This document shows, piece by piece, positions 1 through 8,312 of a DNA stretch of 46,049 nucleotides (positions are counted from its first letter, which is position 1; every line of letters begins with the position of its first letter). The stretch is from an uncultured Pelagibacteraceae bacterium. GTDB taxonomy: Bacteria; Pseudomonadota; Alphaproteobacteria; Pelagibacterales; Pelagibacteraceae. Under the pieces are notes generated by a model. The model worked only from the letters and a program-made list of their open reading frames with translations. It was not told the DNA's origin and searched no databases. The translations under genes were made by a program, and so were the position numbers. The DNA is taken from NCBI GenBank assembly GCA_902597725.1, contig CACJYQ010000008.1:1-46049 (forward strand). The letters are read 5' to 3'.

Positions 1-963
1 GTAAGTAGCCTCCATATTTACTAGATCGCCCACAAATCCGGCTATTTTATCTTTATCGGTATTTTGTATTTTTGATTTTATAATTTTAAAAACTTCATCC
101 CATGAAGCTTTTTCAAATTTATTATTATATTTTATATATGGTGTATCTAGTCTTTGACTTAACAAACCATCACAAGCATATCTTGTTTTATCAGATATCC
201 ATTCCTCATTTATATCTTCATTGATTATTGGTAGTATTCTTTTTACCTCCCAGTCATATGTGTCTACTCTAATATTTGATCCAACAGCATCCATTACATC
301 AATTGTTTCTGTTTTTTTTAACTCCCATGGCCTAGCTTCAAATACATAAGGCTTTGACGTAAGGGCGCCTACAGGACAAAGATCTATTACATTACCTGAT
401 AATTCTGACTGTATTGATTTTTCTAAATATGTTGTTATTTGCATATCTTCACCTCTACCTATTGCGCCTAATTCAGGCACACCAGCAATTTCTGTTGCAA
501 ATCTAATGCATCTAGTACAATGAATACATCTTGTCATTTGAGTCTTAATCAGCGGACCCATGTTTTTATCAGGGACTGCTCTTTTATTTTCTTTAAATCT
601 AGATTTATCAATACCATAGAACATTGACTGATCTTGAAGATCACATTCACCACCTTGGTCACAAACAGGACAATCCAAAGGATGGTTGGCTAATAAAAAT
701 TCCATTACACCCTTTCTAGATTTTTCTATTTTAGGAGTATTTGTTTTTATAACCATACCCTCAGCCGCAGGCATTGCACAAGAGGCTATGGGTTTTGGAG
801 ATTTTTCCATTTCAACAAGACACATTCTACAATTTCCAGCAATTGATAATTTTTCATGGTAGCAAAATCTTGGAATTTCTACACCAGCTTTCTCGCATGC
901 TTGAAGAACAGTTAGGCCCTCTTCTACTTCAACTTCTATATCATTTACTTTTAATTTAAGCAT
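1..963 (-). CDS. nuoG: NADH-quinone oxidoreductase subunit G, partial (C-terminus beyond left edge)
   Basis: This is the large Fe-S subunit of respiratory complex I, in the peripheral arm that carries electrons from NADH to quinone. The first 321 residues are visible. They contain a 2Fe-2S domain (Cys34, Cys45, Cys48, Cys62), the His/Cys N3-type cluster motif ([14 protein letters not shown], from about residue 94), and a following CxxCxxC motif at residues 146-152 (RCIHCTRC). The ATG at 963 gives the canonical N-terminus [13 protein letters not shown]. It overlaps the nuoF stop by 8 nt (ATGCTTAA), which implies translational coupling. The gene is cut by the window edge, so the catalytic-like molybdopterin-fold C-terminal half cannot be assessed. 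The family assignment is secure. Confidence 0.96.
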   Translation of the reverse strand, partial: MLKLKVNDIEVEVEEGLTVLQACEKAGVEIPRFCYHEKLSIAGNCRMCLVEMEKSPKPIASCAMPAAEGMVIKTNTPKIEKSRKGVMEFLLANHPLDCPVCDQGGECDLQDQSMFYGIDKSRFKENKRAVPDKNMGPLIKTQMTRCIHCTRCIRFATEIAGVPELGAIGRGEDMQITTYLEKSIQSELSGNVIDLCPVGALTSKPYVFEARPWELKKTETIDVMDAVGSNIRVDTYDWEVKRILPIINEDINEEWISDKTRYACDGLLSQRLDTPYIKYNNKFEKASWDEVFKIIKSKIQNTDKDKIAGFVGDLVNMEATY

Positions 964-2284
964 TCTTATCTAATAAGTGCTGATCCACCAAGTAAGGAAT
1001 ATTTTGAGTTTCTTTTACTATTGGATCAAAATTATTTCTTTTTTTAATTTCATCTTTAAAATGTCTTAACAAACCTTGAACAGGCCAGGATGATCCCTCA
1101 CCAAATGCACATATTGTATGACCTTCAATTTGTTTAGTTACATCACCCAACATCTCAATTTCATCTTTTGAAGCCTCACCTCTCGCCATTCTCTCAAGCA
1201 TCCTCCACATCCACCCTGAACCTTCTCTGCAAGGTGTACATTGACCACAGCTTTCATGCTTATAAAATCTGGCAATTCTTGCCATGCATTTGATTATGTC
1301 TTGATCTTTATTTATTACTACCACTCCTGCTGTACCCAGCCCACTTTTTTCAGCAACTAAAGAGTCAAAGTCCATAGTTAGTGTCTCACACTTTTCTTTA
1401 GGAATAAGTGGCATTGAGGATCCCCCTGGTATGACAGCTTGTAAATTATCCCAACCACCTATGACACCTCCTGCATGAACTTCTATTAATTCTTTCAGAG
1501 GTATGTTCATTTCCTCTTCAACATTACATGGATTATTTACATTTCCAGAAATACAAAATATTTTTGTTCCAGTATTTTTTTCTCTTCCCAAAGAAGCAAA
1601 CCATTTACCACCTCTTCTAAGAATTGTTGGAACTACAGCTATAGTCTCAACATTGTTAATTATTGTAGGACATCCATACAAACCAATTAATGCTGGGAAA
1701 GGTGGTTTTAATCTTGGCTGACCTTTATTACCTTCAATGCTCTCGAGTAATGCTGTCTCTTCCCCACAAATATAAGCTCCTGCACCGTAATGTATATAAA
1801 TATCTAAATCCCATCCTGTTCCAGATGCATTTTTTCCAATTAATTTTTTTTCATAAGCTTCGTCAATTGCAGCTTGAAGTTTTTGTCCATCAACAAAATA
1901 CTCACCTCTTATATAAATATAACAAACATGTGCTTGGATCGCATATGATGCTATTAAACAACCTTCAATTAGTTTATGTGGTTCAAATCTTAAGATATCT
2001 CTATCTTTACATGTGCCTGGTTCTGACTCATCTCCATTAATAACTAGATAGTGAGGTCTTGACCCAACTTCTTTTGGTGCAAATGACCACTTTAGACCTG
2101 TAGGAAAACCTGCTCCCCCTCTTCCTCTTAATTGAGAGTCTTTGATTTCATTTATGATCCAGTCTCTACCTTTGTCAGTAATTTCTTTTGTATTTACCCA
2201 GTCACCTCTTTTTTGAGCTGAAGTTAAATCTGAACCCAAATCATTATATAAATTCTGAAAAATTCTATCTTGATCTTTAAGCAT
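956..2284 (-). CDS. nuoF: NADH-quinone oxidoreductase subunit F (NADH/FMN-binding)
   Basis: This is the complex I subunit that binds NADH and FMN and passes electrons to the Fe-S chain. At 442 aa it has the usual length. The N-terminal glycine-rich FMN/NADH motif [13 protein letters not shown] is near residue 55. A second glycine-rich stretch ([15 protein letters not shown]) lies near residue 170. The C-terminal 4Fe-4S motif [10 protein letters not shown] starts near residue 345, with the fourth Cys in HTICAFGEG. The start ATG overlaps the nuoE stop by 8 nt and the 3' end overlaps nuoG by 8 nt, with the same junction sequence ATGCTTAA at both ends. The identification is secure. Confidence 0.98.
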   Translation of the reverse strand: MLKDQDRIFQNLYNDLGSDLTSAQKRGDWVNTKEITDKGRDWIINEIKDSQLRGRGGAGFPTGLKWSFAPKEVGSRPHYLVINGDESEPGTCKDRDILRFEPHKLIEGCLIASYAIQAHVCYIYIRGEYFVDGQKLQAAIDEAYEKKLIGKNASGTGWDLDIYIHYGAGAYICGEETALLESIEGNKGQPRLKPPFPALIGLYGCPTIINNVETIAVVPTILRRGGKWFASLGREKNTGTKIFCISGNVNNPCNVEEEMNIPLKELIEVHAGGVIGGWDNLQAVIPGGSSMPLIPKEKCETLTMDFDSLVAEKSGLGTAGVVVINKDQDIIKCMARIARFYKHESCGQCTPCREGSGWMWRMLERMARGEASKDEIEMLGDVTKQIEGHTICAFGEGSSWPVQGLLRHFKDEIKKRNNFDPIVKETQNIPYLVDQHLLDKNA

Positions 2285-2885
2285 TTTTTAATTCCATTAA
2301 TGTTTTTCTTCCACTTTCTGGTTCATTGTTTACCCGTCCTCTGTATGAACCTGGTTTTGGCATTTCGTCATTTAAAATTTTATCTATAATTTCTAAAGTT
2401 TTTTCTTTATCTAAATCTTCAAAGTAATCATCATTAATTTGCATCATTGGAGCAGTAACACAGGCACCTAAGCACTCTACTTCCATCCATGAACAATTTT
2501 TATCTGGTAATAATTCAGACTCTTTTTCAGAAATTTTTTCTTTACAGGCCTCAACTAATTTACCAGCTCCCCTTATCATACAAGGTGTTGTAGTACAAAC
2601 TTGTATAAAATATTTTCCAACTGGTGATAAGTTAAACATACTATAAAAAGTCGCTACTTCATAAACTTTTATGTAAGGCATATTTAGAAGTTTGGCTATA
2701 TATTTCATTGCAACTAAAGGTATCCAATTATTATTTTGTTTTTGGGCTATATATAACAATGCCATAACTGCACTTTGTTGTTTTCCTTTAGGATATTTTG
2801 AAATAATTTTATTCGCTGCTTCTAAAGAAGATGAATTAAATTCAAAATGATCTGGTTGATCTTTAGCTGGTCTCTTTAAACTCAT
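2277..2885 (-). CDS. nuoE: NADH-quinone oxidoreductase subunit E (2Fe-2S)
   Basis: This is the small thioredoxin-fold 2Fe-2S subunit of complex I that works next to NuoF. It is 202 aa long. The cluster ligands are visible as CTTTPC near residue 98 and CLGAC near residue 139, the standard CxxxxC...CxxxC arrangement. The start ATG shares 4 nt with the nuoD stop (ATGA). The roughly 40 residues after the cluster domain (ending [11 protein letters not shown]) form the tail seen in alphaproteobacterial NuoE proteins. The identification is secure. Confidence 0.97.
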   Translation of the reverse strand: MSLKRPAKDQPDHFEFNSSSLEAANKIISKYPKGKQQSAVMALLYIAQKQNNNWIPLVAMKYIAKLLNMPYIKVYEVATFYSMFNLSPVGKYFIQVCTTTPCMIRGAGKLVEACKEKISEKESELLPDKNCSWMEVECLGACVTAPMMQINDDYFEDLDKEKTLEIIDKILNDEMPKPGSYRGRVNNEPESGRKTLMELKNA

Positions 2886-4057
2886 CTATCAACCTCACCA
2901 AAAACTATATCTAAAGAACCAAGTACAGCAGGAACATCAGCCAACATATGCCCTTTAATTAGATAATCCATTGATTGTAAATGTGAAAATCCAGGTGCTC
3001 TAATTTTGCATTTGTAAGGTTTGCTTGATCCATCTGATATTAAATAAACTCCAAATTCTCCTTTAGGTGCTTCAACCGCAGTATAAATTTCATCTTTAGG
3101 TACACGATATCCCTCAGTAAATAATTTAAAGTGATGTATCAAGGCCTCCATTGATTGTTTAATATCTTTTTTTGATGGAGGTGTTATTTTTCCATCAAAT
3201 GTTTTTATTGGACCTTTTTCCATTTTTGATAAGCATTGTTTAATTATTTTGACACTCTCTTTCATTTCTTCAATTCTACATAAATATCTATCGTAACAAT
3301 CTCCATTTTTTCCTACAGGAATTTTAAACTCTAGTTGATTATAACAATCGTATGGTTGTGATTTCCTTAGATCCCATGGAATACCAGAACCTCTAATCAT
3401 AACGCCGCTAAAAGAATAATCGAGAGCATCTTCTTTTGTAACAACACCAATGTCTACATTTCTTTGTTTGAATATTCTATTGTCAGTTAATAAGTTTTCT
3501 AAATCATTAATTATTTTTGGAAAAGTTTCGCAGAATTTTGCAATATCTGCTTCTAAACCTGCTGGTAAATCTTGATGCACACCACCGGCTCTAAAATAAT
3601 TTGCATGCAATCTTGATCCAGATGCTCTTTCATAAAACGTCATTAAAGTTTCTCTTTCCTCAAAACCCCATAAAGATGGTGTTAAAGCTCCAACGTCTAA
3701 TGCTTGTGTTGTCACATTTAAAATATGACTTAAAATTCTACCAATTTCACAAAACATCACCCTAATAAATTGAGCTCTTATCGGAACATCAATATCTAAA
3801 ATTTTCTCAATAGCTAAAGCAAAAGCATGTTCTTGATTCATTGGGGCAACATAATCAAGACGATCAAAATATGGAACTGCTTGCATATAAGTTTTATTTT
3901 CAATTAATTTCTCCGTGCCACGATGTAATAGTCCAATATGTGGATCTGCTTTTTCCACAACTTCTCCATCCAATTCTAGAATAAGTCTAAGTACACCATG
4001 TGCCGCTGGATGTTGTGGTCCAAAATTTAAATTTAAGTTTTTAATTTTTTTTGTCAT
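2882..4057 (-). CDS. nuoD: NADH-quinone oxidoreductase subunit D (49 kDa homologue)
   Basis: This is the complex I subunit that forms the quinone-binding pocket with NuoB. The sequence contains the hallmark [10 protein letters not shown] near the N-terminus, [12 protein letters not shown], and the conserved C-terminal DIVFGEVDR. The ATG at 4057 is preferred ([17 protein letters not shown], 391 aa). The frame stays open to an upstream ATG at 4108, but the extra 17 residues lie inside nuoC and match nothing in the family. With the chosen start the gene overlaps the nuoC 3' end by 17 nt. At its 3' end it shares 4 nt with nuoE. The identification is secure; the start choice is likely. Confidence 0.96.
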   Translation of the reverse strand: MTKKIKNLNLNFGPQHPAAHGVLRLILELDGEVVEKADPHIGLLHRGTEKLIENKTYMQAVPYFDRLDYVAPMNQEHAFALAIEKILDIDVPIRAQFIRVMFCEIGRILSHILNVTTQALDVGALTPSLWGFEERETLMTFYERASGSRLHANYFRAGGVHQDLPAGLEADIAKFCETFPKIINDLENLLTDNRIFKQRNVDIGVVTKEDALDYSFSGVMIRGSGIPWDLRKSQPYDCYNQLEFKIPVGKNGDCYDRYLCRIEEMKESVKIIKQCLSKMEKGPIKTFDGKITPPSKKDIKQSMEALIHHFKLFTEGYRVPKDEIYTAVEAPKGEFGVYLISDGSSKPYKCKIRAPGFSHLQSMDYLIKGHMLADVPAVLGSLDIVFGEVDR

Positions 4058-4646
4058 TATTTTCTGATAGTTCTTTAATGTATTTTGTCCCTTCCCATGG
4101 ACTCTCATAATCGAAATTTCTGTAATTTTGTTCGAGTTTAACTGGTTCGTTAATAACTTTCTTTTGATCTTCGTTATATCTAACTTCTGTATGACCTGTT
4201 AATGGGAAATCTTTTCTAAGTGGATGGCCCTCAAATCCATAATCTGTAAGTATTCTTCTAAGATCAGGATGATCTTTAAAATTTACTCCATACATATCAA
4301 AAACTTCTCTTTCCATCCAATTGGCTGAAGGAAAAATTGAAGTGATTGATGATATGACTTCATTTTCATTTATGTCATAACTTAATATCATTCTTTGATT
4401 AAATTCATGGCTTAAAAATAGATAAACAATTTTAAATCTTTGTGACCGCTCTGGATAGTCAACAACTGTAATATCTATAAGCTGTCTAAATTTTGTATCT
4501 TTGTTAGTTTTAATAAATAAAGTCACATCTATTAGATCATCTTTATCAATTTCAACATAAATTTGATTATGTTTTATTTTAGAACTATTTATTTTAGTCC
4601 CAAGTTCTGAATTAATCTTTTTTTCTAGATCAGTTAGATTTTTCAT
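4041..4646 (-). CDS. nuoC: NADH-quinone oxidoreductase subunit C (30 kDa homologue)
   Basis: This is the peripheral-arm subunit of complex I. At 201 aa it has the usual length. It contains the family signature around [22 protein letters not shown] (about residues 110-131) followed by [12 protein letters not shown], both diagnostic for the 30 kDa subunit. It starts 1 nt after the nuoB stop and is a separate gene rather than the NuoCD fusion found in enterobacteria. The identification is secure. Confidence 0.97.
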   Translation of the reverse strand: MKNLTDLEKKINSELGTKINSSKIKHNQIYVEIDKDDLIDVTLFIKTNKDTKFRQLIDITVVDYPERSQRFKIVYLFLSHEFNQRMILSYDINENEVISSITSIFPSANWMEREVFDMYGVNFKDHPDLRRILTDYGFEGHPLRKDFPLTGHTEVRYNEDQKKVINEPVKLEQNYRNFDYESPWEGTKYIKELSENNDKKN

Positions 4647-4647
4647 A

Positions 4648-5163
4648 TTATCTAGTTATTGAACCTTTGTTTCTTATTTTTTTTTGTAATTGCATAATTC
4701 CATATAATAAAGCTTCTGCAGAGGGAGGACATCCAGGAACGTAAATATCAACCGGAACAATACGATCACAACCTCTAACAACTGAATAAGAATAGTGATA
4801 GTATCCTCCACCATTAGCACAACTACCCATAGATATAACATATCTTGGCTCAGGCATTTGATCATAAACTTTTCTTAGGGCTGGTGCCATTTTATTAGTT
4901 AAAGTACCAGCAACAATCATTACATCAGATTGTCTTGGTGAACCACGAGGTGCTGCACCAAATCTTTCTAAATCATATCTGGGCATCGCAGTTTGCATCA
5001 TTTCAACAGCACAACAAGCAAGACCAAAAGTCATCCAGTGTAATGATCCTGACCTTGACCAATTTATTAAATTATCTAAAGATGTTGTAATAAAACCATT
5101 CTTACTGAAATCTTCAGCAAGTTGTTTAAACTCTTCCGGAACTTGATCTAACTTATTATTCAT
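4648..5163 (-). CDS. nuoB: NADH-quinone oxidoreductase subunit B (N2 cluster)
   Basis: This subunit holds the terminal N2 4Fe-4S cluster that reduces quinone in complex I. The tandem cysteines in [11 protein letters not shown] (near residue 50), the Cys in [11 protein letters not shown] and the Cys in [14 protein letters not shown] are the four ligands. The protein is 171 aa, with a short N-terminal extension typical of alphaproteobacteria. It begins 12 nt after the nuoA stop. The identification is secure. Confidence 0.98.
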   Translation of the reverse strand: MNNKLDQVPEEFKQLAEDFSKNGFITTSLDNLINWSRSGSLHWMTFGLACCAVEMMQTAMPRYDLERFGAAPRGSPRQSDVMIVAGTLTNKMAPALRKVYDQMPEPRYVISMGSCANGGGYYHYSYSVVRGCDRIVPVDIYVPGCPPSAEALLYGIMQLQKKIRNKGSITR

Positions 5164-5175
5164 TTAAAAAAAAAT

Positions 5176-5544
5176 TTATTCCCAGTCTAAAGCACCTTTT
5201 TTCCATTCATAAATAAATCCAATAGTAAGTATGAATAAGAAAATCATCATTGAGATAAAACCTAAAATTCCAATATTTCCTAAAGAAATTGCCCACGGAA
5301 ATAAAAATGCTATTTCAAGATCAAAGATTATAAAAAGTATAGCAACCAAATAAAAACGAACATCAAATTCCATTCTAGAATCTTGAAATGGTTCAAATCC
5401 ACATTCATAAGCTGATAACTTCTCTGGGTCTGGATTTTTTGGAGATAGAATAAAATTAATTACAATAAATGCACAACTTAAACCTAATGCAATAATTAGG
5501 AACAATATTATAGGCAAATAATCCTTTAAAAATTCCGCTGTCAT
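5176..5544 (-). CDS. nuoA: NADH-quinone oxidoreductase subunit A (membrane)
   Basis: This is a small membrane-arm subunit of complex I with three predicted transmembrane helices (about residues 10-32, 63-85 and 92-113). The conserved loop [12 protein letters not shown] and the motif [20 protein letters not shown] or its close equivalent are present. At 122 aa it has the usual length. It is the first gene of the nuo operon, which begins about 105 nt downstream of the tRNA-Asp 3' end. Read-through from the tRNA promoter, or a promoter in the spacer at 5545-5650, would drive the operon. The identification is secure. Confidence 0.97.
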   Translation of the reverse strand: MTAEFLKDYLPIILFLIIALGLSCAFIVINFILSPKNPDPEKLSAYECGFEPFQDSRMEFDVRFYLVAILFIIFDLEIAFLFPWAISLGNIGILGFISMMIFLFILTIGFIYEWKKGALDWE

Positions 5545-5650
5545 GGTGGAATATATATCATTTTTTAAAGCTAGATGAAGTGGTGTTAGGTCACATTATT
5601 CAAAATATACAGTATATTTGATAATGATTATCACCTGTAAACTTATAAAG

Positions 5651-5727
5651 TGGCGGGAGTGAAGGGACTCGAACCCTCGACCTATCGCGTGACAGGCGAT
5701 CGCTCTAACCAACTGAGCTACACCCCC
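5651..5727 (-). tRNA. tRNA-Asp (anticodon GTC), CCA encoded
   Basis: The minus strand folds as a complete 77 nt tRNA. The acceptor GGGGGTG pairs with CACTCCC (one G-U pair), followed by discriminator G and an encoded CCA. The D arm is TAGCTCAGTTGG. The anticodon stem-loop has loop CTGTCAC, giving anticodon GTC. The T arm is GAGGGTTCGAGTCCCTT-like. It lies 14 nt downstream of tRNA-Val, so the two are probably one transcript. Confidence 0.95.
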
Positions 5728-5741
5728 ACTTTTGATTCTTT

Positions 5742-5817
5742 TGGTGGGCAGTAAAGGACTCGAACCTTTGACCCCCTCGGTGTAAACGAGATGCTCTACC
5801 AACTGAGCTAACCGCCC
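5742..5817 (-). tRNA. tRNA-Val (anticodon TAC), CCA encoded
   Basis: The minus strand folds as a complete 76 nt tRNA. The acceptor GGGCGGT pairs with ACTGCCC, followed by discriminator A and an encoded CCA. The anticodon loop TTTACAC gives TAC. The T loop is GGTTCGAGTCC. It is preceded by a good sigma70-type promoter and followed directly by tRNA-Asp. Confidence 0.95.
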
Positions 5818-5835
5818 ATAACCAAAACAGAGTGA

Positions 5836-5863
5836 TTTATATCTTTTGGAAAAATAACGTCAA
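5836..5863 (-). promoter_or_regulatory. Probable sigma70 promoter of tRNA-Val/tRNA-Asp (possibly nuo)
   Basis: On the minus strand TTGACG (5863-5858) is followed after 16 nt by TATAAA (5841-5836). Initiation would fall about 10 nt before the tRNA-Val 5' end. The match to consensus and the position relative to a stable RNA gene support it. No transcript data are available. Confidence 0.6.
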
Positions 5864-5922
5864 GTTCTAATACTATAGAAAAAATGGCTTAAAAATAATT
5901 TTTATTTAAAATTTTTTGGTAG

Positions 5923-7095
5923 TTAACAAAGATAATCAAGTGCTTTAAGTATTCCACCTTTTTTATATGGAATTTTAGATTTCATTAATCCCATTTCAAC
6001 ACCAGCTAAAGTTCCAGCTAACATCAGTTCGTTAAAATCTCCTAAATGTCCAATTCTAAAAATTTTCCCTGCAACTTTGGCTAAACCCGTTCCTAAAGAC
6101 ATGTTGTAATGATCTAAAATTATTTTTCTTAATGAGTCCGCATCATGTCCGTCTGGGACCATCACGGCTGTTAAAGAGTCAGAATATTCCTCTGGATTTT
6201 TACAAAGTATTTCTAGGCCCCAAGCTTTAACTGCAACTCTGGTGGCCTCTGCAAATCTTTTATGTCTTGTAAAAACATTTTCTAAACCTTCTTCAGTCAA
6301 CATATTAATTGCTTCATCTAATCCATACAATAGATTTGTTGCTGGTGTGTATGGGAAATACCCTTTTTTATTATTTTCTAACATCGGTTTCCAATCCCAA
6401 TATGATTTAGGTAAATCAGAACTTTCGTAAGCTTTTAGTGCTTTTGAACTTATTGCATTAAAGGATAGTCCTGGAGGTAATAATAATCCTTTTTGAGATC
6501 CACCAACTGTTACATCAACTTTCCATTCTTCATGTCTATAATCTATTGAACCAAGTGATGAGATCGTATCAACAAATAATAAAGCAGGATGTTCAGCGTT
6601 ATCTATTGCTTTTCTTATTTTTCCAATTCTACTTGTTACTCCTGTAGATGTTTCATTGTGAACTGCACAGACTGCTTTAATTTTTTTCTCTTTATCATCC
6701 TTCAATTTTTGCTCAACAATATTTGGGTCAACACCTGTTCTCCAGTCACCTTTAACAAAGTCGATTTCTAATTTAAATTTTTCTGCAATATCATACCAAA
6801 GTGTAGAAAAGTGTCCTGTTTCGAACATTAAAATTTTATCACCTGCACTTAAAGTATTTACAATTGCAGCTTCCCAAGCACCTGTGCCTGAAGCAGGAAA
6901 TATTATTACAGGTTCTGAAGTTTTAAAAATTAACTTTATTCTATCTAAAACTCTTAAACCAAGTTCTGCAAAATCTGGACCTCTATGGTCTATTGTTGGA
7001 TAATCCATTGCTCTTAAAACTCTATCAGGAACGTTAGTTGGACCTGGTATTTGTAAAAAATGTCGACCTGGTCTTATATTGTTTGAAATTGCCAT
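5923..7095 (-). CDS. Serine-glyoxylate-type aminotransferase (class V, PLP-dependent)
   Basis: This fold-type I class V aminotransferase is of the serine:glyoxylate / alanine:glyoxylate group, 390 aa. The N-terminal PGPTNVP motif and HRGPDF are typical. The PLP lysine lies in GGSQKGLLLPPG (about residue 200), and the PLP-binding Asp lies in LLFVDTISSLGSID. Such enzymes convert serine and glyoxylate to hydroxypyruvate and glycine, linking C1/C2 metabolism. BhcA of the beta-hydroxyaspartate cycle is a close relative, but none of that cycle's other genes are here. It is divergent from the enolase-superfamily gene with only 45 nt between the two starts. The family call is firm; substrate specificity is inferred. 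Confidence 0.85.
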   Translation of the reverse strand: MAISNNIRPGRHFLQIPGPTNVPDRVLRAMDYPTIDHRGPDFAELGLRVLDRIKLIFKTSEPVIIFPASGTGAWEAAIVNTLSAGDKILMFETGHFSTLWYDIAEKFKLEIDFVKGDWRTGVDPNIVEQKLKDDKEKKIKAVCAVHNETSTGVTSRIGKIRKAIDNAEHPALLFVDTISSLGSIDYRHEEWKVDVTVGGSQKGLLLPPGLSFNAISSKALKAYESSDLPKSYWDWKPMLENNKKGYFPYTPATNLLYGLDEAINMLTEEGLENVFTRHKRFAEATRVAVKAWGLEILCKNPEEYSDSLTAVMVPDGHDADSLRKIILDHYNMSLGTGLAKVAGKIFRIGHLGDFNELMLAGTLAGVEMGLMKSKIPYKKGGILKALDYLC

Positions 7096-7140
7096 TCTGC
7101 TGTATATGCTAAAGAAATTATATAATCAAACTTATAATAT

Positions 7141-8295
7141 ATGACAAATGGTAGTAATTCAATCGAGACTATAGAAGTTTATGTTTTAAATAACCCAGAT
7201 GAAGTTAATCCTCACTGGGTAAGCCATTTCATAGTTCCAACAGCAAATGAATTATTGATAAAGATTAAAACTAAAGATGGTAACTCTGGTTTTGGTTTGG
7301 CAACTAGTTACACTGATATCACACCAATTATCAAACCTTTCTCTAATGGATTACAGGATTTAATAATAGGAGAGGATCCTTTTTGTCCAGAAAAATTATA
7401 TGAGAAAATTTTTACATTAACTGACACTCGTCACAGTAATGAAAAAGGTTGGAGTAGAGAAGCTTTAATCAGAATTTCAGCAGCTTTAGATATTGCATGC
7501 TGGGATTTGATAGGTAAAGCCTCCAAAATTCCACTATATAAATTGTTTGGAGGTTACAGAAATAAAATTCCTGTATATGTAACTTGTGCTTATTACAGAG
7601 ACGGTAAAAATGAAAAAGAACTTCGAGATGAACTACAAAAATTAATTAAAATTGGCCATCAAAGCTTTAAAGTTAAAGTGGGAGGATTAAGTATAAAAGA
7701 AGATGCAAAAAGATTGGAAATAATTCGACAAGAAATTGGTGAAGATAAAGATTTAATGATTGATGTTAATAGAGCATGGAACCTAAAAACGGCCATTGAG
7801 GGAGTAAAAGAATTTGAAAGATTTAATCCAACTTGGATAGAAGAGCCTGTGAGATGGGAAGATGATAGAAGAAATTTAAAACTTTTATCACAACAAACAA
7901 AAATTCCTTTATCAGGTGGAGAAAGTGAAATTACGATTTATGGATGTAGATCTTTAGTGGAGGAAAATGCAATTCAAATTTTACAATTTGATTGCACAAT
8001 GTTTGGTGGTTTTACTAATGGTAAAAAACTATCTGCTTTATGCGAATTAAATCATTTAGATATAGCGCCACATCATGATTGTTATATTCATGCTCCTTTA
8101 GTTGCGTCTTCTCCATCAGGAAGAATAGTCGAGTCATTTGATGATGAAAGAGATCCTCTACAAGCTCAATTATTTGAAAATCACCATAAAATGAGTAATG
8201 GTTGGATACATCTAAATGAAAATCCAGGTTTAGGATTAGAAATTTCAGAAACCGCGCTAAAAAAGTTCGGTAAACTAGTTTACAAAAATAAATAA
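7141..8295 (+). CDS. Enolase-superfamily (mandelate racemase-type) acid-sugar dehydratase or epimerase
   Basis: A 384 aa cytoplasmic enzyme of the mandelate racemase/muconate lactonizing group, which abstracts the proton alpha to a carboxylate. The catalytic set is complete: KxK at Lys177/Lys179, metal ligands Asp208, Glu234 and Glu261, and a His-Asp dyad formed by Asp284 with His311 or His312. A KxK plus His-Asp arrangement is the mandelate-racemase subgroup pattern, which includes many sugar-acid dehydratases. The substrate cannot be read from the sequence. A TATAAT-like box at 7121-7126 would give a leader of only a few bases, and no Shine-Dalgarno is visible. The 2-hydroxyacid dehydrogenase follows after 17 nt, so the two probably act in one pathway. 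Confidence 0.85.
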   Translation: MTNGSNSIETIEVYVLNNPDEVNPHWVSHFIVPTANELLIKIKTKDGNSGFGLATSYTDITPIIKPFSNGLQDLIIGEDPFCPEKLYEKIFTLTDTRHSNEKGWSREALIRISAALDIACWDLIGKASKIPLYKLFGGYRNKIPVYVTCAYYRDGKNEKELRDELQKLIKIGHQSFKVKVGGLSIKEDAKRLEIIRQEIGEDKDLMIDVNRAWNLKTAIEGVKEFERFNPTWIEEPVRWEDDRRNLKLLSQQTKIPLSGGESEITIYGCRSLVEENAIQILQFDCTMFGGFTNGKKLSALCELNHLDIAPHHDCYIHAPLVASSPSGRIVESFDDERDPLQAQLFENHHKMSNGWIHLNENPGLGLEISETALKKFGKLVYKNK

Positions 8296-8312
8296 ACCTT
8301 TAATTAAGTTTT

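Noticed and set aside
4058-4108. Longer NuoD with 17 extra N-terminal residues
   Set aside because: The extension overlaps nuoC by 68 nt and does not resemble NuoD N-termini; the ATG at 4057 gives the canonical start.
5596-5802. A 68-codon minus-strand frame
   Set aside because: It runs through the tRNA-Val and tRNA-Asp genes; the apparent protein is translated tRNA sequence.
5923-7095. Aspartate:glyoxylate aminotransferase BhcA of the beta-hydroxyaspartate cycle
   Set aside because: The family is right, but bhcB, bhcC and bhcD are not adjacent, so the general serine-glyoxylate-type call is safer.
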